Shown: positions 26,728 through 35,298, counted from the first letter of the stretch. The stretch is DNA of 64,000 nt from Nonomuraea thailandensis (GCF_024172165.1 NZ_JAMZEB010000002.1:8282501-8346500); one strand, 5' to 3'. Numbers and translations are program-made. Notes: a model not told the origin generated them from the sequence alone.

Positions 26728-28813
26728 GGCGGAGCACCCGCACGCTGCGGCCCGGCACCGCGATCGCGTCGCCCGCCTTCACCATCCGGGCGTCCAGCCT
26801 GATCGGCATGGCCGTGTCGATCTCCGTATGCCACATCTCGCCATAGTCCTTGGGGATCGTGAACTTGATCGTGTCGTGGTGGGCGTTGAACAGCAGCAGG
26901 AAGGAGTCGTCCCTGATCGGCCGGCCGCGCCGGTCGGGCTCGGTGATGGCGTCGCCGTTCAGGAAGACGGCCAGGGACTTCGCGTATCCGACATGCCAGT
27001 CGCCGTCGGTCATCTCCTCCCCTGCCGGGGTGAGCCAGGCGATGTCGCGCAGCCCGCGTACCGGCTTGCCGTAGAAGAACCGGCGGCGCCGGAACACCGG
27101 GTGCTTCTTGCGCAGCTCGGCCAGGCTCTGGGTGAATTCGAGCAGCAGCCAGTTCTCCCTGACGTCCGACCAGTCCACCCAGGTCAGCTCGTTGTCCTGG
27201 CAGTAGCCGTTGTTGTTGCCGCGCTGGGTGCGGCCGAGCTCGTCGCCGTGCGAGAGCATCGGCACGCCCTGTGACAGGAACAGCGTGGTGAGGAAGTTGC
27301 GTTTCTGCTGCTCGCGCAGCGATTCGACGGCGATGCCCGCGGGGCCTTCCTCGCCGCAGTTCCACGACCTGTTGTCGTCGGTGCCGTCGCGGTTGCCCTC
27401 CTTGTTCGCCTCGTTGTGCTTGTTGTTGTACGAGACGAGGTCCTGGAGGGTGAAGCCGTCGTGGCAGGTCACGAAGTTGATCGAGGCGGCGGGGCGGCGG
27501 CTGTCGTCCTTGTACAGGTCGCTCGACCCGGTGAACCGGGAGCCGAACTCCGGCAGCGTGGCCGCCTGCCCGCGCCACAGGTCGCGGATGGTGTCGCGGT
27601 ACCGCCCGTTCCACTCCGTCCACCGGGACGGGAAGTTGCCCACCTGGTATCCGCCCGGGCCCACGTCCCACGGCTCGGCGATGAGCTTGACCTGCGACAA
27701 CACCGGGTCCTGCTGCACCAGGTCGAAGAAGGCGCTCAGCCGGTCGACCTCGTGCAGCTCCCGGGCCAGCGTCGAGGCCAGGTCGAACCGGAACCCGTCC
27801 ACGTGCATCTCGATGACCCAGTAACGGAGCGAGTCCATGATCATTTGCAGGACGTGCGGCGAGCGCATGAGCAGGCTGTTGCCGGTGCCCGTGGTGTCCA
27901 CGTAGTACCGCTTGTCGTTCTCGACCAGCCGGTAGTAGTTGAGGTTGTCGATGCCCCGGAACCCCAGTGTCGGCCCCAGGTGGTTGCCCTCGGCGGTGTG
28001 GTTGTAGACGACGTCGAGGATGACCTCGATGCCCGCCTCGTGCAGCGAGCGCACCATCGCCTTGAACTCCAGCACCTGCCCGCCGCGCTGCCCCTGGCTG
28101 GAGTAGCGGTTGTGCGGCGCGAAGAAGCCGATCGAGTTGTAGCCCCAGTAGTTCGACAGGCCGCGCTGCTCAAGGATGTGGTCGGTGACGAACTGGTGGA
28201 CCGGCATCAGCTCCAGCGCCGTCACGCCGAGCTTGGTGAGGTGGTCGAGGATCTCGGGGTGGCCGAGGGCGGCGTACGTGCCGCGCAGGTGCTTGGGGAT
28301 CTTGGGGTGGCTGATCGTGAGCCCGCGCACGTGCGCCTCGTAGATCACGGTGTCGTGGTACGGGGTCGCGGGCGGCCGGTCGTGCCCCCAGCCGAAGAAC
28401 GGGTTGATCACCACCGAGCGCGGCACGTACGGGGCCGAGTCGCGATCGTTCCTGACGTCCGGGGAGCCGAAGCGGTAGCCGTAGACCGCCTCGTTCCAGT
28501 TGACGCCGCCCTCGATCGCCATGGCGTACGGGTCGAGCAGCAGCTTGCTGGGGTTGGAGCGCATGCCGCGCGCCGGTTCGTACGGCCCGTGGACGCGGTA
28601 GCCGTACCGCTGCCCGGGCCCGATGCCCGGCAGGTAGCCGTGCCAGATGAACCCGTCCACCTCGCTCAGCTGCACCCGCGACTCGACGTTGTCCTCGTCG
28701 AACAGGCACAGCTCGACCTGGTCGGCGGCCTCGGTGTAGAGCGAGAAATTGGTGCCGGCACCGTCGTAGGTCGCCCCGAGGGGATAGGGGTCTCCCGGCC
28801 AGATCTCGATCAT
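26720..28813 (-). CDS. glgX: Glycogen debranching enzyme GlgX (TreX)
   Basis: The 697-residue GH13 isoamylase-type enzyme hydrolyses alpha-1,6 branches of glycogen, feeding linear chains to TreY and TreZ. The N-terminal CBM48 part reads PYPLGATYDGAGTNFSLYTEAADQVELCLFDE. Catalytic segments are DVVYNHTAEGNH, DGFRFDLAS, IAEPWDVGPGGYQVGNFP and TCHDGFTLQDLVSYN. I chose ATG 28813 because it follows AAGGGAG by six bases and matches the family start; an in-frame ATG at 28867 adds 18 residues of unlikely sequence. It is first in the glgX-treY-treZ operon and divergent from mscL across about 250 bases. Confidence 0.96.
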   Translation of the reverse strand: MIEIWPGDPYPLGATYDGAGTNFSLYTEAADQVELCLFDEDNVESRVQLSEVDGFIWHGYLPGIGPGQRYGYRVHGPYEPARGMRSNPSKLLLDPYAMAIEGGVNWNEAVYGYRFGSPDVRNDRDSAPYVPRSVVINPFFGWGHDRPPATPYHDTVIYEAHVRGLTISHPKIPKHLRGTYAALGHPEILDHLTKLGVTALELMPVHQFVTDHILEQRGLSNYWGYNSIGFFAPHNRYSSQGQRGGQVLEFKAMVRSLHEAGIEVILDVVYNHTAEGNHLGPTLGFRGIDNLNYYRLVENDKRYYVDTTGTGNSLLMRSPHVLQMIMDSLRYWVIEMHVDGFRFDLASTLARELHEVDRLSAFFDLVQQDPVLSQVKLIAEPWDVGPGGYQVGNFPSRWTEWNGRYRDTIRDLWRGQAATLPEFGSRFTGSSDLYKDDSRRPAASINFVTCHDGFTLQDLVSYNNKHNEANKEGNRDGTDDNRSWNCGEEGPAGIAVESLREQQKRNFLTTLFLSQGVPMLSHGDELGRTQRGNNNGYCQDNELTWVDWSDVRENWLLLEFTQSLAELRKKHPVFRRRRFFYGKPVRGLRDIAWLTPAGEEMTDGDWHVGYAKSLAVFLNGDAITEPDRRGRPIRDDSFLLLFNAHHDTIKFTIPKDYGEMWHTEIDTAMPIRLDARMVKAGDAIAVPGRSVRVLRRV

Positions 28814-29062
28814 CGAGGCTCCCTTGCGGTCTCTCCCCATGTTCCGTTCCCCCGCTCTACCGGACAACCCCGGGTGCCACTAGATCACCCTGTTCCTTCC
28901 CACGCTCACGGCGTCATTACTCCGGCCGGCTTCATACGAGGTCAAATGGGGTGGACCGCCCCGACGGCGCGGTATCGGAGGCGGCCCACGCACCCAGCAT
29001 CCCCCGGGCGTCAAGCGGGCGGGCCGGTTTCAGCGCGCCTTCTGCGGCAATGTGCCGACTCC

Positions 29063-29485
29063 ATGGGCGGTTTCAAGCAGTTCTTACTCCGTGGCAACAT
29101 CGTCGAGCTCGCCGTCGCCGTGATCGTCGGCGCCACGTTCAGCGGCCTCGTCCAGGCCTTCGTACGCGATCTGGTCACCCCGCTGATCGGCGCGGTCACG
29201 GGCGGCCGGCAGCCGAACTTCGCCGAGTACTCCTTCACCGTCAACGGCAGCGAGTTCAAGTACGGCGACTTCCTCAACCACCTGATCACCTTCCTGATCA
29301 TCTCGGCCATCGTCTACTGGCTGGTCGTGGCCCCGATGACCCGGCTGATCAGCCTCCTCGACCGCAACAAGTCGGCCGCGACCAAGCAGTGCCCCGAGTG
29401 CCTGTCCGACATCCCGACGGAGGCCCGACGATGCGCGCACTGCACGGCGGAGCTGGTGCCGGATTCGGAAAAACCCAGGCCATGA
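29063..29485 (+). CDS. mscL: Large-conductance mechanosensitive channel with C-terminal zinc ribbon
   Basis: The 140-residue product opens under membrane tension to release solutes on osmotic downshock. It has the N-terminal amphipathic segment MGGFKQFLLRGN, pore helix TM1 (about 14-45), a periplasmic loop, and TM2 (about 72-97). After the cytoplasmic helix there is a four-cysteine knuckle, C110-x2-C113 and C124-x2-C127, a likely zinc ribbon absent from E. coli MscL but seen in some actinomycetes. Codon 8 is TTA (29084-29086), rare in this genome. The gene is divergent from glgX, so it lies beside trehalose synthesis genes. No clear ribosome site precedes the ATG. Confidence 0.95.
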   Translation: MGGFKQFLLRGNIVELAVAVIVGATFSGLVQAFVRDLVTPLIGAVTGGRQPNFAEYSFTVNGSEFKYGDFLNHLITFLIISAIVYWLVVAPMTRLISLLDRNKSAATKQCPECLSDIPTEARRCAHCTAELVPDSEKPRP

Positions 29486-29521
29486 CGCGCGATGGCGGCA
29501 CCGGTCCGTCAAGATGGACCG

Positions 29522-30100
29522 ATGAGCGTTGAGTTGATGGTCTGGGACGAGCCGGTGCCGATCAGCAGGGACCAGGCACGCGCGACGTACCTGGCGGTCA
29601 AGCGGACCCCGCCCGGCGCCGACGCCGAGCTCGACGTGGCCAAGGAGCTGCCCGGGGAGATCACGCTCTATCCGGGGCACGTGCTGGTGAGCATGGACCT
29701 GGACACGATGGACGAGCTGTCGGCGCAGGTGTTCACGGTCGCGCGGGCGCACGGGCTGGTGTGTTACGACCCCCAGCGGGACCTGGTGCACAACGTGGCG
29801 CCGCTGGGGGTCTACGAGGGGATGCAGCTGCACACCGGCGACGGGATGGTGGTCAACGACCCGGATCTCGGGCTGGTCCATGACGTGCTGGGGACGATGT
29901 CGGCGCAGAATCCGTTCGTGGCGCTGGTGAACTTCGGGCAGCACTTCCTGCAGGTCTCGCCCGGGTTCGAGCTGGAGTACAAGGAGGGGGCGATGGTCCG
30001 GGCGACGGTGCCCGAGCTGGAGGAGGTGCGGCAGGCGTTCAACGAGTACGCGACGGGCGACCGGGCGTTTCTCGCCCGGCACGAGTGGTCCCAGGGGTAG
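29522..30100 (+). CDS. Hypothetical protein, 192 residues
   Basis: I do not recognise this product beyond its likely cytoplasmic location: no signal peptide or membrane helix is visible. The opening MSVELMVWDEPVPISRDQARATYLAVKR and the central pair GLVCYDPQRDLVHNV suggest a mixed alpha/beta fold, and actinomycete genomes commonly carry proteins with this beginning. It starts 37 bases after mscL and ends 32 bases before the proline iminopeptidase gene, so it may be co-transcribed with either. Codon use is normal for the region. Confidence 0.78.
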   Translation: MSVELMVWDEPVPISRDQARATYLAVKRTPPGADAELDVAKELPGEITLYPGHVLVSMDLDTMDELSAQVFTVARAHGLVCYDPQRDLVHNVAPLGVYEGMQLHTGDGMVVNDPDLGLVHDVLGTMSAQNPFVALVNFGQHFLQVSPGFELEYKEGAMVRATVPELEEVRQAFNEYATGDRAFLARHEWSQG

Positions 30101-30132
30101 GCGCCTGGCGGGATGCGGCAGGATCAGGGCGT

Positions 30133-31092
30133 ATGAGAACCCTGTACCCGCCCATCGAGCCGTACGAGTCGGGCCTGCTCGACGTGGGCGACGGCAACCA
30201 GATCTACTACGAGGTCTGCGGCAACCCGGACGGCAAGCCCGCCGTCATGATCCACGGCGGCCCCGGAGGCGGGTGCAGCGCCAAGCACCGCCGCCAGTGG
30301 AACCCGGAGCTCTACCGCATCGTCCTGTTCGACCAGCGCAACTGCGGGCGGAGCGTGCCGCACGCCAGCGACCCGGCGACCGATCTCACCGCCAACACCA
30401 CGTGGCACCTGGTGGCCGACATGGAGAGGCTGCGCGAGCACCTCGGCATCGAGCGGTGGCAGGTGTTCGGGGGGTCGTGGGGCAGCGCGCTGGCCCTGTC
30501 GTACGCGCAGACGCACCCTGACAGGACGAGCGAGCTCGTGCTGCGCGGGATCTTCCTGCTGCGGCCGCAGGAGCTGCGCTGGTTCTACCAGGAGGGCGCC
30601 TCCTACCTGTTCCCCGACCTGTGGGAGCGGTACGTGGCTCCGATCCCCGAGGAGGAGCGGGGCGATCTGATCGCCGCGTTCGGCAGGAGGCTGGAGGGGG
30701 CGGACGACCAGGCCAGGCTGGCGGCGGCCAGGGCGTGGTCGCAGTGGGAGGGCGGCACGGTCACGCTGCTGCCCGATCCGGCGCTGGTGGAGGAGTTCGG
30801 CGAGGACAAGCACGCCGTCTGCTTCGCCAGGATCGAGAACCACTACTTCCGTCACGGCGGCTGGTTCGAGCCGGCCGACCAGCTCATCAGGGGTGTCGAC
30901 GTCATCCGGCACATCCCGGCGGTGATCGTGCAGGGCCGCTACGACTCCTGCACGCCCATGGCCACGGCCTGGGACCTGCACAAGGCGTGGCCCGAGGCCG
31001 AGTTCCACGTGGTGCACGACGCCGGGCACGCCTACTCCGAGCCGGGCATCCTGGACCGGCTCATCGAGGCGACGGACCGGTTCGGCTCCTGA
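30133..31092 (+). CDS. pip: Proline iminopeptidase
   Basis: The 319-residue alpha/beta hydrolase of peptidase family S33 removes N-terminal proline from peptides. It has the oxyanion HGGPGGG, the nucleophile elbow GGSWGS with Ser115, the family-specific FDQRNCGRSVPHASDP, acid Asp in QGRYDSCTP, and His in DAGHAYSEPG. Length matches bacterial Pip enzymes. I chose ATG 30133 because the family starts MRTLYPPIEPYESGLLDVGDG. Its last 61 bases overlap the C-terminal coding part of the opposing PAP2 gene. Confidence 0.95.
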   Translation: MRTLYPPIEPYESGLLDVGDGNQIYYEVCGNPDGKPAVMIHGGPGGGCSAKHRRQWNPELYRIVLFDQRNCGRSVPHASDPATDLTANTTWHLVADMERLREHLGIERWQVFGGSWGSALALSYAQTHPDRTSELVLRGIFLLRPQELRWFYQEGASYLFPDLWERYVAPIPEEERGDLIAAFGRRLEGADDQARLAAARAWSQWEGGTVTLLPDPALVEEFGEDKHAVCFARIENHYFRHGGWFEPADQLIRGVDVIRHIPAVIVQGRYDSCTPMATAWDLHKAWPEAEFHVVHDAGHAYSEPGILDRLIEATDRFGS

Positions 31093-31853
31093 CCGAAGCC
31101 CGGGCCCGGCTCCCCGCCGTGGGCGGGACCGGCCGCCTGGCCGAAGTACGGGCTGGGCACGTGCCCGTCGGGCCGGCCGGGAGACTCCGCGACGGGCCGG
31201 GCAGGGGGCTGGGCTGAGGGCCGGGTGGAGGGCCGGGCAGAGGGCTGGGCGGCGGGCTGGGTGAAGGGCCGGGTGAAGGGCTGGGCTGAGGGCAGGTGGG
31301 CGGTGCCCTCGCCCGCCAGGCGGGCGCGCATGAGCCGTACCGCGGGGGTGACCGCCCCCACCAGCAGCAACGTGAACAGCGGCGCGAGCACGACGCCCAG
31401 CAGGAAACCCGCCGCCACGTCGTGCGGGTAGTGCACCCCGACGAACACCCGCGAGAACGCCATGACGGCGGCCAGCGGGAACACCAGCCAGGCCAGGCCG
31501 CGCCAGACCAGCACCAGGGTGGCCGCGGCGCCGGCCGCGATGACCGAGTGGTTGCTGGGGAAGGACCAGTCGCCCGTGGGCGGGCAGGCGGCGATGGTCG
31601 CCACCCCGCCCCGGCACGGCCGGTCCTCCCGGACGACCAGCTTGACGACCTCGCTCACCACGTACGCGCCCACGATCCCCGCGGGCCCGGCGATCACGAG
31701 CGCCAGGTCACGCGCCGGCCCTCGCCACGCCCGCACGGCGGCCACCACGAACAGCGCCGCGAAGAGGAATAACCCGGCATCGGTGCCGACCTCGGCGAAG
31801 GTGTGCAGCCATGCGGGGGTGGTGAGGGAGAAGCCGACGATGTCCTGGTACAC
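31032..31853 (-). CDS. PAP2-family membrane phosphatase with proline-rich repeat tail
   Basis: The 273-residue product is a membrane lipid or isoprenoid phosphatase. The three PAP2 motifs are present: KLVVREDRP, PSNHS and SRVFVGVHYPHDV. Several membrane helices surround them (about 25-45, 55-75, 105-130, 150-172). From about residue 185 the protein turns into a cytoplasmic tail of (Q/R)Pxx tetrapeptides encoded by a 12-base tandem repeat. The tail then ends in a G/P-rich stretch read antisense to the end of pip. The start is a GTG at 31853. It may act on undecaprenyl diphosphate or phosphatidate; the family does not decide between them. Confidence 0.9.
   Translation of the reverse strand: MYQDIVGFSLTTPAWLHTFAEVGTDAGLFLFAALFVVAAVRAWRGPARDLALVIAGPAGIVGAYVVSEVVKLVVREDRPCRGGVATIAACPPTGDWSFPSNHSVIAAGAAATLVLVWRGLAWLVFPLAAVMAFSRVFVGVHYPHDVAAGFLLGVVLAPLFTLLLVGAVTPAVRLMRARLAGEGTAHLPSAQPFTRPFTQPAAQPSARPSTRPSAQPPARPVAESPGRPDGHVPSPYFGQAAGPAHGGEPGPGFGQEPNRSVASMSRSRMPGSE
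31194..31289 (-). repeat. 12-base tandem repeat in the PAP2 gene
   Basis: Eight consecutive 12-base units run from 31194 to 31289, each opening GGGC(T/C)GGG on the plus strand. On the coding strand they give tetrapeptides such as QPSA, RPST and QPFT. Unit number is likely to vary between strains by slippage. Confidence 0.88.
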
Positions 31854-31942
31854 GCCTGTCCAATCCGTGAACGATCAATGACATGACCTTACGGACTGCA
31901 GACGTGACATGCCTCGACCAATCGGCCGAAAGGCGCCCTGAC

Positions 31943-32245
31943 TTAAGTAAGGAGCCGGCGGGCCAGCGCGGCCTGCCTGGTCTCCAGCTCGCCGCGGGTG
32001 ATCAGCCCGCGGTCGAACGCCTCGGTCGTGGCGTCGCGCTCGGCGACGTAGAAGGCGGCCATGATCTCGCTGCGCAGCGGCGTGAACCCGCGCTCCACGC
32101 AGTCGGAGAAGACGGACACCTTCCGCTCCACGGTGTCCGAGGCCACCGTGCACGCCAGATCCCGCTCCCTGAGCTGCTGAACCGCTTCACGAAGGGTGAC
32201 GGGACCGAGGGACCCGTTGAACCGGGTATCAAGGGTGATCTTCAC
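31943..32245 (-). CDS. Small hypothetical protein, 100 residues
   Basis: I do not recognise this product. I place the start at the GTG at 32245, with GGAGG ten bases upstream; longer in-frame starts would run through the divergent stress-protein gene. The sequence starts KITLDTRFNGSLGPVTLREAVQQLRERDLACTV. It ends with a helical ITRGELETRQAALARRLL that resembles short C-terminal oligomerisation (SHOCT-like) motifs. Two cysteines are present. It is divergent from the universal stress protein across about 80 bases, suggesting joint control. Confidence 0.65.
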   Translation of the reverse strand: MKITLDTRFNGSLGPVTLREAVQQLRERDLACTVASDTVERKVSVFSDCVERGFTPLRSEIMAAFYVAERDATTEAFDRGLITRGELETRQAALARRLLT

Positions 32246-32324
32246 TTGTTTTGCGCCTCCATAGGTTTCCAACGTTCGGAGGAAGGCCGCGTATTCCCAG
32301 TTCAGAGCGGGTAAGAGGGCCATC

Positions 32325-33119
32325 GTGATCGGAGCGCACGTGATCGTCGGATACTCGAACGACGCGGGCGGGAGAGACGCTCTCGCCCTCGGTTCCGCGA
32401 TCACCCGTGTCACCGGCGGGGAGCTCACGATCGCCACGATCTACCCGCCGGGCAGCCCGGGGCTGGCGGTCGAGGCGCAGGCCAACCTGGCGCACGCGGC
32501 CGAGGAGCTGGGGCCGGTGCCCGCCGAGTACATCACGTACGAGAGCAGGGGCACGGGGCGCGGCCTGTCAGTGCTGGCGAGCAGGATCAGGGCCGACCTG
32601 ATCGTGGTGGGCTCGGCGGCGGGCGGGCAGCACGGCCGCATCGCGATCGGCACCACCGCCGACCACCTGCTGCACCTGTCGTCCGAGGCCGTCATGCTGG
32701 CGCCCGCCCAGTACGTGCCGCCGGTCGAGCCCGGCCGCCTCACGCTGGCGTACGTGCACCGGCCCCAGTGCGACGCGGCCGTCGGCCAGGTGGCGCAGGC
32801 GGCGCTGCGGCTGGGCGTGCCGCTGCGGCTGATCACCCTCGACCTGCGCACCGAGGACCAGGGCAAGCTCAGGGACGACCTGGCGCTGGCCGTCCGGCTG
32901 GCGTGGGAGCGGACCGGGATCGAGGCGGAGTCGGAGGTGGCCGAGGGCCACGACGTGACGGCCGCGCTGGCGGACGTCGAGTGGCTGCCGGGCGAGCTGC
33001 TGGTGTGCGCGGCGAGCGAGGACGCCCAGCCGCACCGGGTCTTCCTCGGCGAGCTGGCCATGAAGGTGCTGCGTGCCTCCGCCTGCCCGGTCGCCGTGCT
33101 GCCGAGGGGCTTCTCCTAG
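32325..33119 (+). CDS. Universal stress protein, tandem Usp domains
   Basis: The 264-residue product holds two UspA domains. The first (about 4-127) has IVGYSND, ADLIVVGSAAGGQHGRIAIGTTADHLLHLSSEAVMLAP; GSxxGxxGxxxxGS-like spacing is only partly kept, so ATP binding is possible. The second (about 138-264) ends KVLRASACPVAVLPRG and lacks the ATP loop. The GTG start has AGAGGG five bases upstream. Actinomycete tandem Usp proteins respond to hypoxia, starvation and osmotic stress. It is followed after 10 bases by the sensor kinase gene, so the two may be co-expressed. Confidence 0.9.
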   Translation: MIGAHVIVGYSNDAGGRDALALGSAITRVTGGELTIATIYPPGSPGLAVEAQANLAHAAEELGPVPAEYITYESRGTGRGLSVLASRIRADLIVVGSAAGGQHGRIAIGTTADHLLHLSSEAVMLAPAQYVPPVEPGRLTLAYVHRPQCDAAVGQVAQAALRLGVPLRLITLDLRTEDQGKLRDDLALAVRLAWERTGIEAESEVAEGHDVTAALADVEWLPGELLVCAASEDAQPHRVFLGELAMKVLRASACPVAVLPRGFS

Positions 33120-33129
33120 GCTTGCGGGT

Positions 33130-35298
33130 GTGTTGTTGGCGCGGGTGATCGTGGTGGCGGTGCTGGCCGCGTTGTCCAGCGTGTACGTGCTGGCGGGCGC
33201 GGGCGGGGCGGTGCTCGTGTTCGCGGTGCAGTGCCTGTACACGCTCTGGGCCGGGAAGTGGTGGCTGCTGGCCGCGCAGGCGGTGCTCGTCTACTGGGTG
33301 ACGCTGGGGACCGGCTCGTCCGTGGTCGTGCTGGGCTTCCTGGCGGGGTCGCTGCTGGTGACGCGGCTGTGGGCGGTGGCGCCCGGGGTGGTGTTCAGCG
33401 CGGTCGTGATCGCGTACGCCCGGGGCGGCGACGTCGTCACGACGCTCGACCTGGCGATCACCACGGTGCTGATGACGTTGATCGTGCCCGGGCTCATCCG
33501 GCTGGTCGAGCGGGTGGACGAGCTGCACGCCACCCGCCGGGCGCTGGCCGCGGCGGCGGTGGGCGAGGAACGGCTGCGCATCGCGGCCGAGCTGAGCGAC
33601 GGCCTCGGACGCGGGCTCGCGACCATCATCGCCGGGGTGCGCCGGGCCATGCGGGACTCCGGGACCGGCATGCGGGCCTCCGCAGCCGACCTGCGAGCCT
33701 CCGCGACCGACCTGCCGGGCACGGCGACCGACCTGCGAGCCTCCGCGACCGACGTGCCGGGCTCCGGGACCGGGGAGCTGGGTGAGGTGGTGAGCGCGGC
33801 GCGGCGGTCGCTGGCGGACGCGCGGGCCGCGGCGGCCGGATACCGCGCGATGTCGCTGACCCCCGAGCTGACCACGGCCAGGGCCATGCTGGCGGCGGCG
33901 GGGGTGGACGTGGAGGTGCGCGCCGGGCACGCCGAGCCGCTGGGCCCGGCGGGGGCGCTGCTCGCGACCGTGCTGCGCGAGGCCGTCACCGACGTCGTAC
34001 GCCGCGGCACGGCCCGCCTCTGCGTGATCGAGACCATGGAGCGGTCCGGCACGGTGACCCTGCGCGTCACCGACGACGGCCGCCGCACCGCCGAGGACGA
34101 CGCGCTGAGCGACCTCGCCGCCCGGGTCGCAGAGGCCGGCGGCAGGCTGGCCGGCGGCCTGTCCGACCAGGGCCGCCACACGGTCGAGGCCACCCTGCCC
34201 GCCCCGCAGCGGGCGCCCGAGGAGCGCGGGCGCGCCGACCTGTCCGTGCTCCTCCTGGCCGCCGTGCTGGTCGGCTTCAGCCTCAAGGCGCTGCTCCAGA
34301 TCCCCGCGCAGCTGCTCCTGCCCGCCGTCGCGCTCCTGGCCGTCATCGTGGTCATGCAGCTCAGGTCCGTCACCGGCCGGCACATGACGGCGCTGAGCGT
34401 GATGGCGGTGCTGGCGTTCGCGCCGATCCCGCTGTTCGGCCCGATCTGGCTGGGCACGGGCGGCTTCCTGGCGGGCCCGGTGCTGCTGGCCTTCCGCCCG
34501 CGTACGGCCTGGCCGCTGGTCGCCGCGATCATCGCCGCGACGGCCGCCGTGGCCGCGTCGTACGGCCTGCCCCTGCCGGCCGCCGCGAACGTCACCGTGA
34601 GCAACCTCGTCACCGGCCTGGTCGTCTACAGCCTGCTGCGCCTGGCCGGGCTGGCGAAGGAGCTCCAGGCGGCCAGGGAGGGCCTGGCCCGCTCGGCCGT
34701 CGTCGAGGAGCGCCTGCGCGCCGCCCGCGACCTGCACGACCTGCTCGGCCACAACCTGGCCGCGATCCTGCTCAAGTGCGAGCTGGCCCGCCGCCTCCCG
34801 CCGGAGCGGGCGCGGGCGGAGCTGGCGGACGTGCTGGAGATGGCCGAGCGCGCCGAGCACGATCTGCGCTCGGTCTCGGGCGAGCAGCTCGACCTCTCGC
34901 TCGCCGCCGAGGCGGAGTCGGCCGCGTCCGTGCTGCGGGCGGCGCGGGTGGAGGTGAGCGCCGACCTGGCGCACCCGGAGCTGCCGGCCGAGGTCGAGAC
35001 CGTGCTCAGCACCGTGCTGCGCGAGGCCGTCACGAACGTCCTGCGCCACAGCTCCGCCCGCCACTGCGTGATCGGCACGGCGGCCGAGGGCGGCCGGGTG
35101 CGCCTGACCGTGCGCAACGACGGCGCCCGCGCCGCCGAGGCCCGGCACGGCTCGTCGGGCCTGGGCAACCTGACCACCCGCCTGGCGGCGCTGGACGGCC
35201 GCCTCACGACCGGCGTCGAGGACGGCTGGTTCCAGCTCGACGCGACGGCCCCGCTGGCATCCGCCGCGACACCGCTGCTGTCCGCCACAGGACGCTGA
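33130..35298 (+). CDS. Sensor histidine kinase with two fused kinase modules, first one degenerate
   Basis: The 722-residue product is two NarL-type kinases in one chain. Module 2 (about 370-722) has membrane helices, then ARDLHDLLGHNL with phospho-acceptor His536, the N-box REAVTNVLRHS with Asn636, and the GLGNLTTRL G-box. Module 1 (about 1-365) repeats the plan: helices, then AELSDGLGRGL with Ser156 where the His should be, and REAVTDVVRRG with Asp288 replacing the N-box Asn. Module 1 should therefore neither bind ATP well nor accept phosphate, and may sense or regulate. A heptad repeat (33649-33774) follows the dead H-box. The start GTG is 10 bases after the Usp gene. The response regulator converges downstream. 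Confidence 0.9.
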   Translation: MLLARVIVVAVLAALSSVYVLAGAGGAVLVFAVQCLYTLWAGKWWLLAAQAVLVYWVTLGTGSSVVVLGFLAGSLLVTRLWAVAPGVVFSAVVIAYARGGDVVTTLDLAITTVLMTLIVPGLIRLVERVDELHATRRALAAAAVGEERLRIAAELSDGLGRGLATIIAGVRRAMRDSGTGMRASAADLRASATDLPGTATDLRASATDVPGSGTGELGEVVSAARRSLADARAAAAGYRAMSLTPELTTARAMLAAAGVDVEVRAGHAEPLGPAGALLATVLREAVTDVVRRGTARLCVIETMERSGTVTLRVTDDGRRTAEDDALSDLAARVAEAGGRLAGGLSDQGRHTVEATLPAPQRAPEERGRADLSVLLLAAVLVGFSLKALLQIPAQLLLPAVALLAVIVVMQLRSVTGRHMTALSVMAVLAFAPIPLFGPIWLGTGGFLAGPVLLAFRPRTAWPLVAAIIAATAAVAASYGLPLPAAANVTVSNLVTGLVVYSLLRLAGLAKELQAAREGLARSAVVEERLRAARDLHDLLGHNLAAILLKCELARRLPPERARAELADVLEMAERAEHDLRSVSGEQLDLSLAAEAESAASVLRAARVEVSADLAHPELPAEVETVLSTVLREAVTNVLRHSSARHCVIGTAAEGGRVRLTVRNDGARAAEARHGSSGLGNLTTRLAALDGRLTTGVEDGWFQLDATAPLASAATPLLSATGR
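33649..33774 (+). repeat. Six 21-base tandem repeats in the kinase gene
   Basis: Six in-frame 21-base units run from 33649 to 33774. They encode the heptapeptides MRDSGTG, MRASAAD, LRASATD, LPGTATD, LRASATD and VPGSGTG. Units 3 and 5 are identical. The array lies directly after the degenerate H-box helix of module 1. Confidence 0.92.

Noticed and set aside
32246..32437. Longer N-terminus for the 100-residue protein
   Set aside because: It would run antisense through the stress-protein start, and the GGAGG site supports the GTG at 32245.
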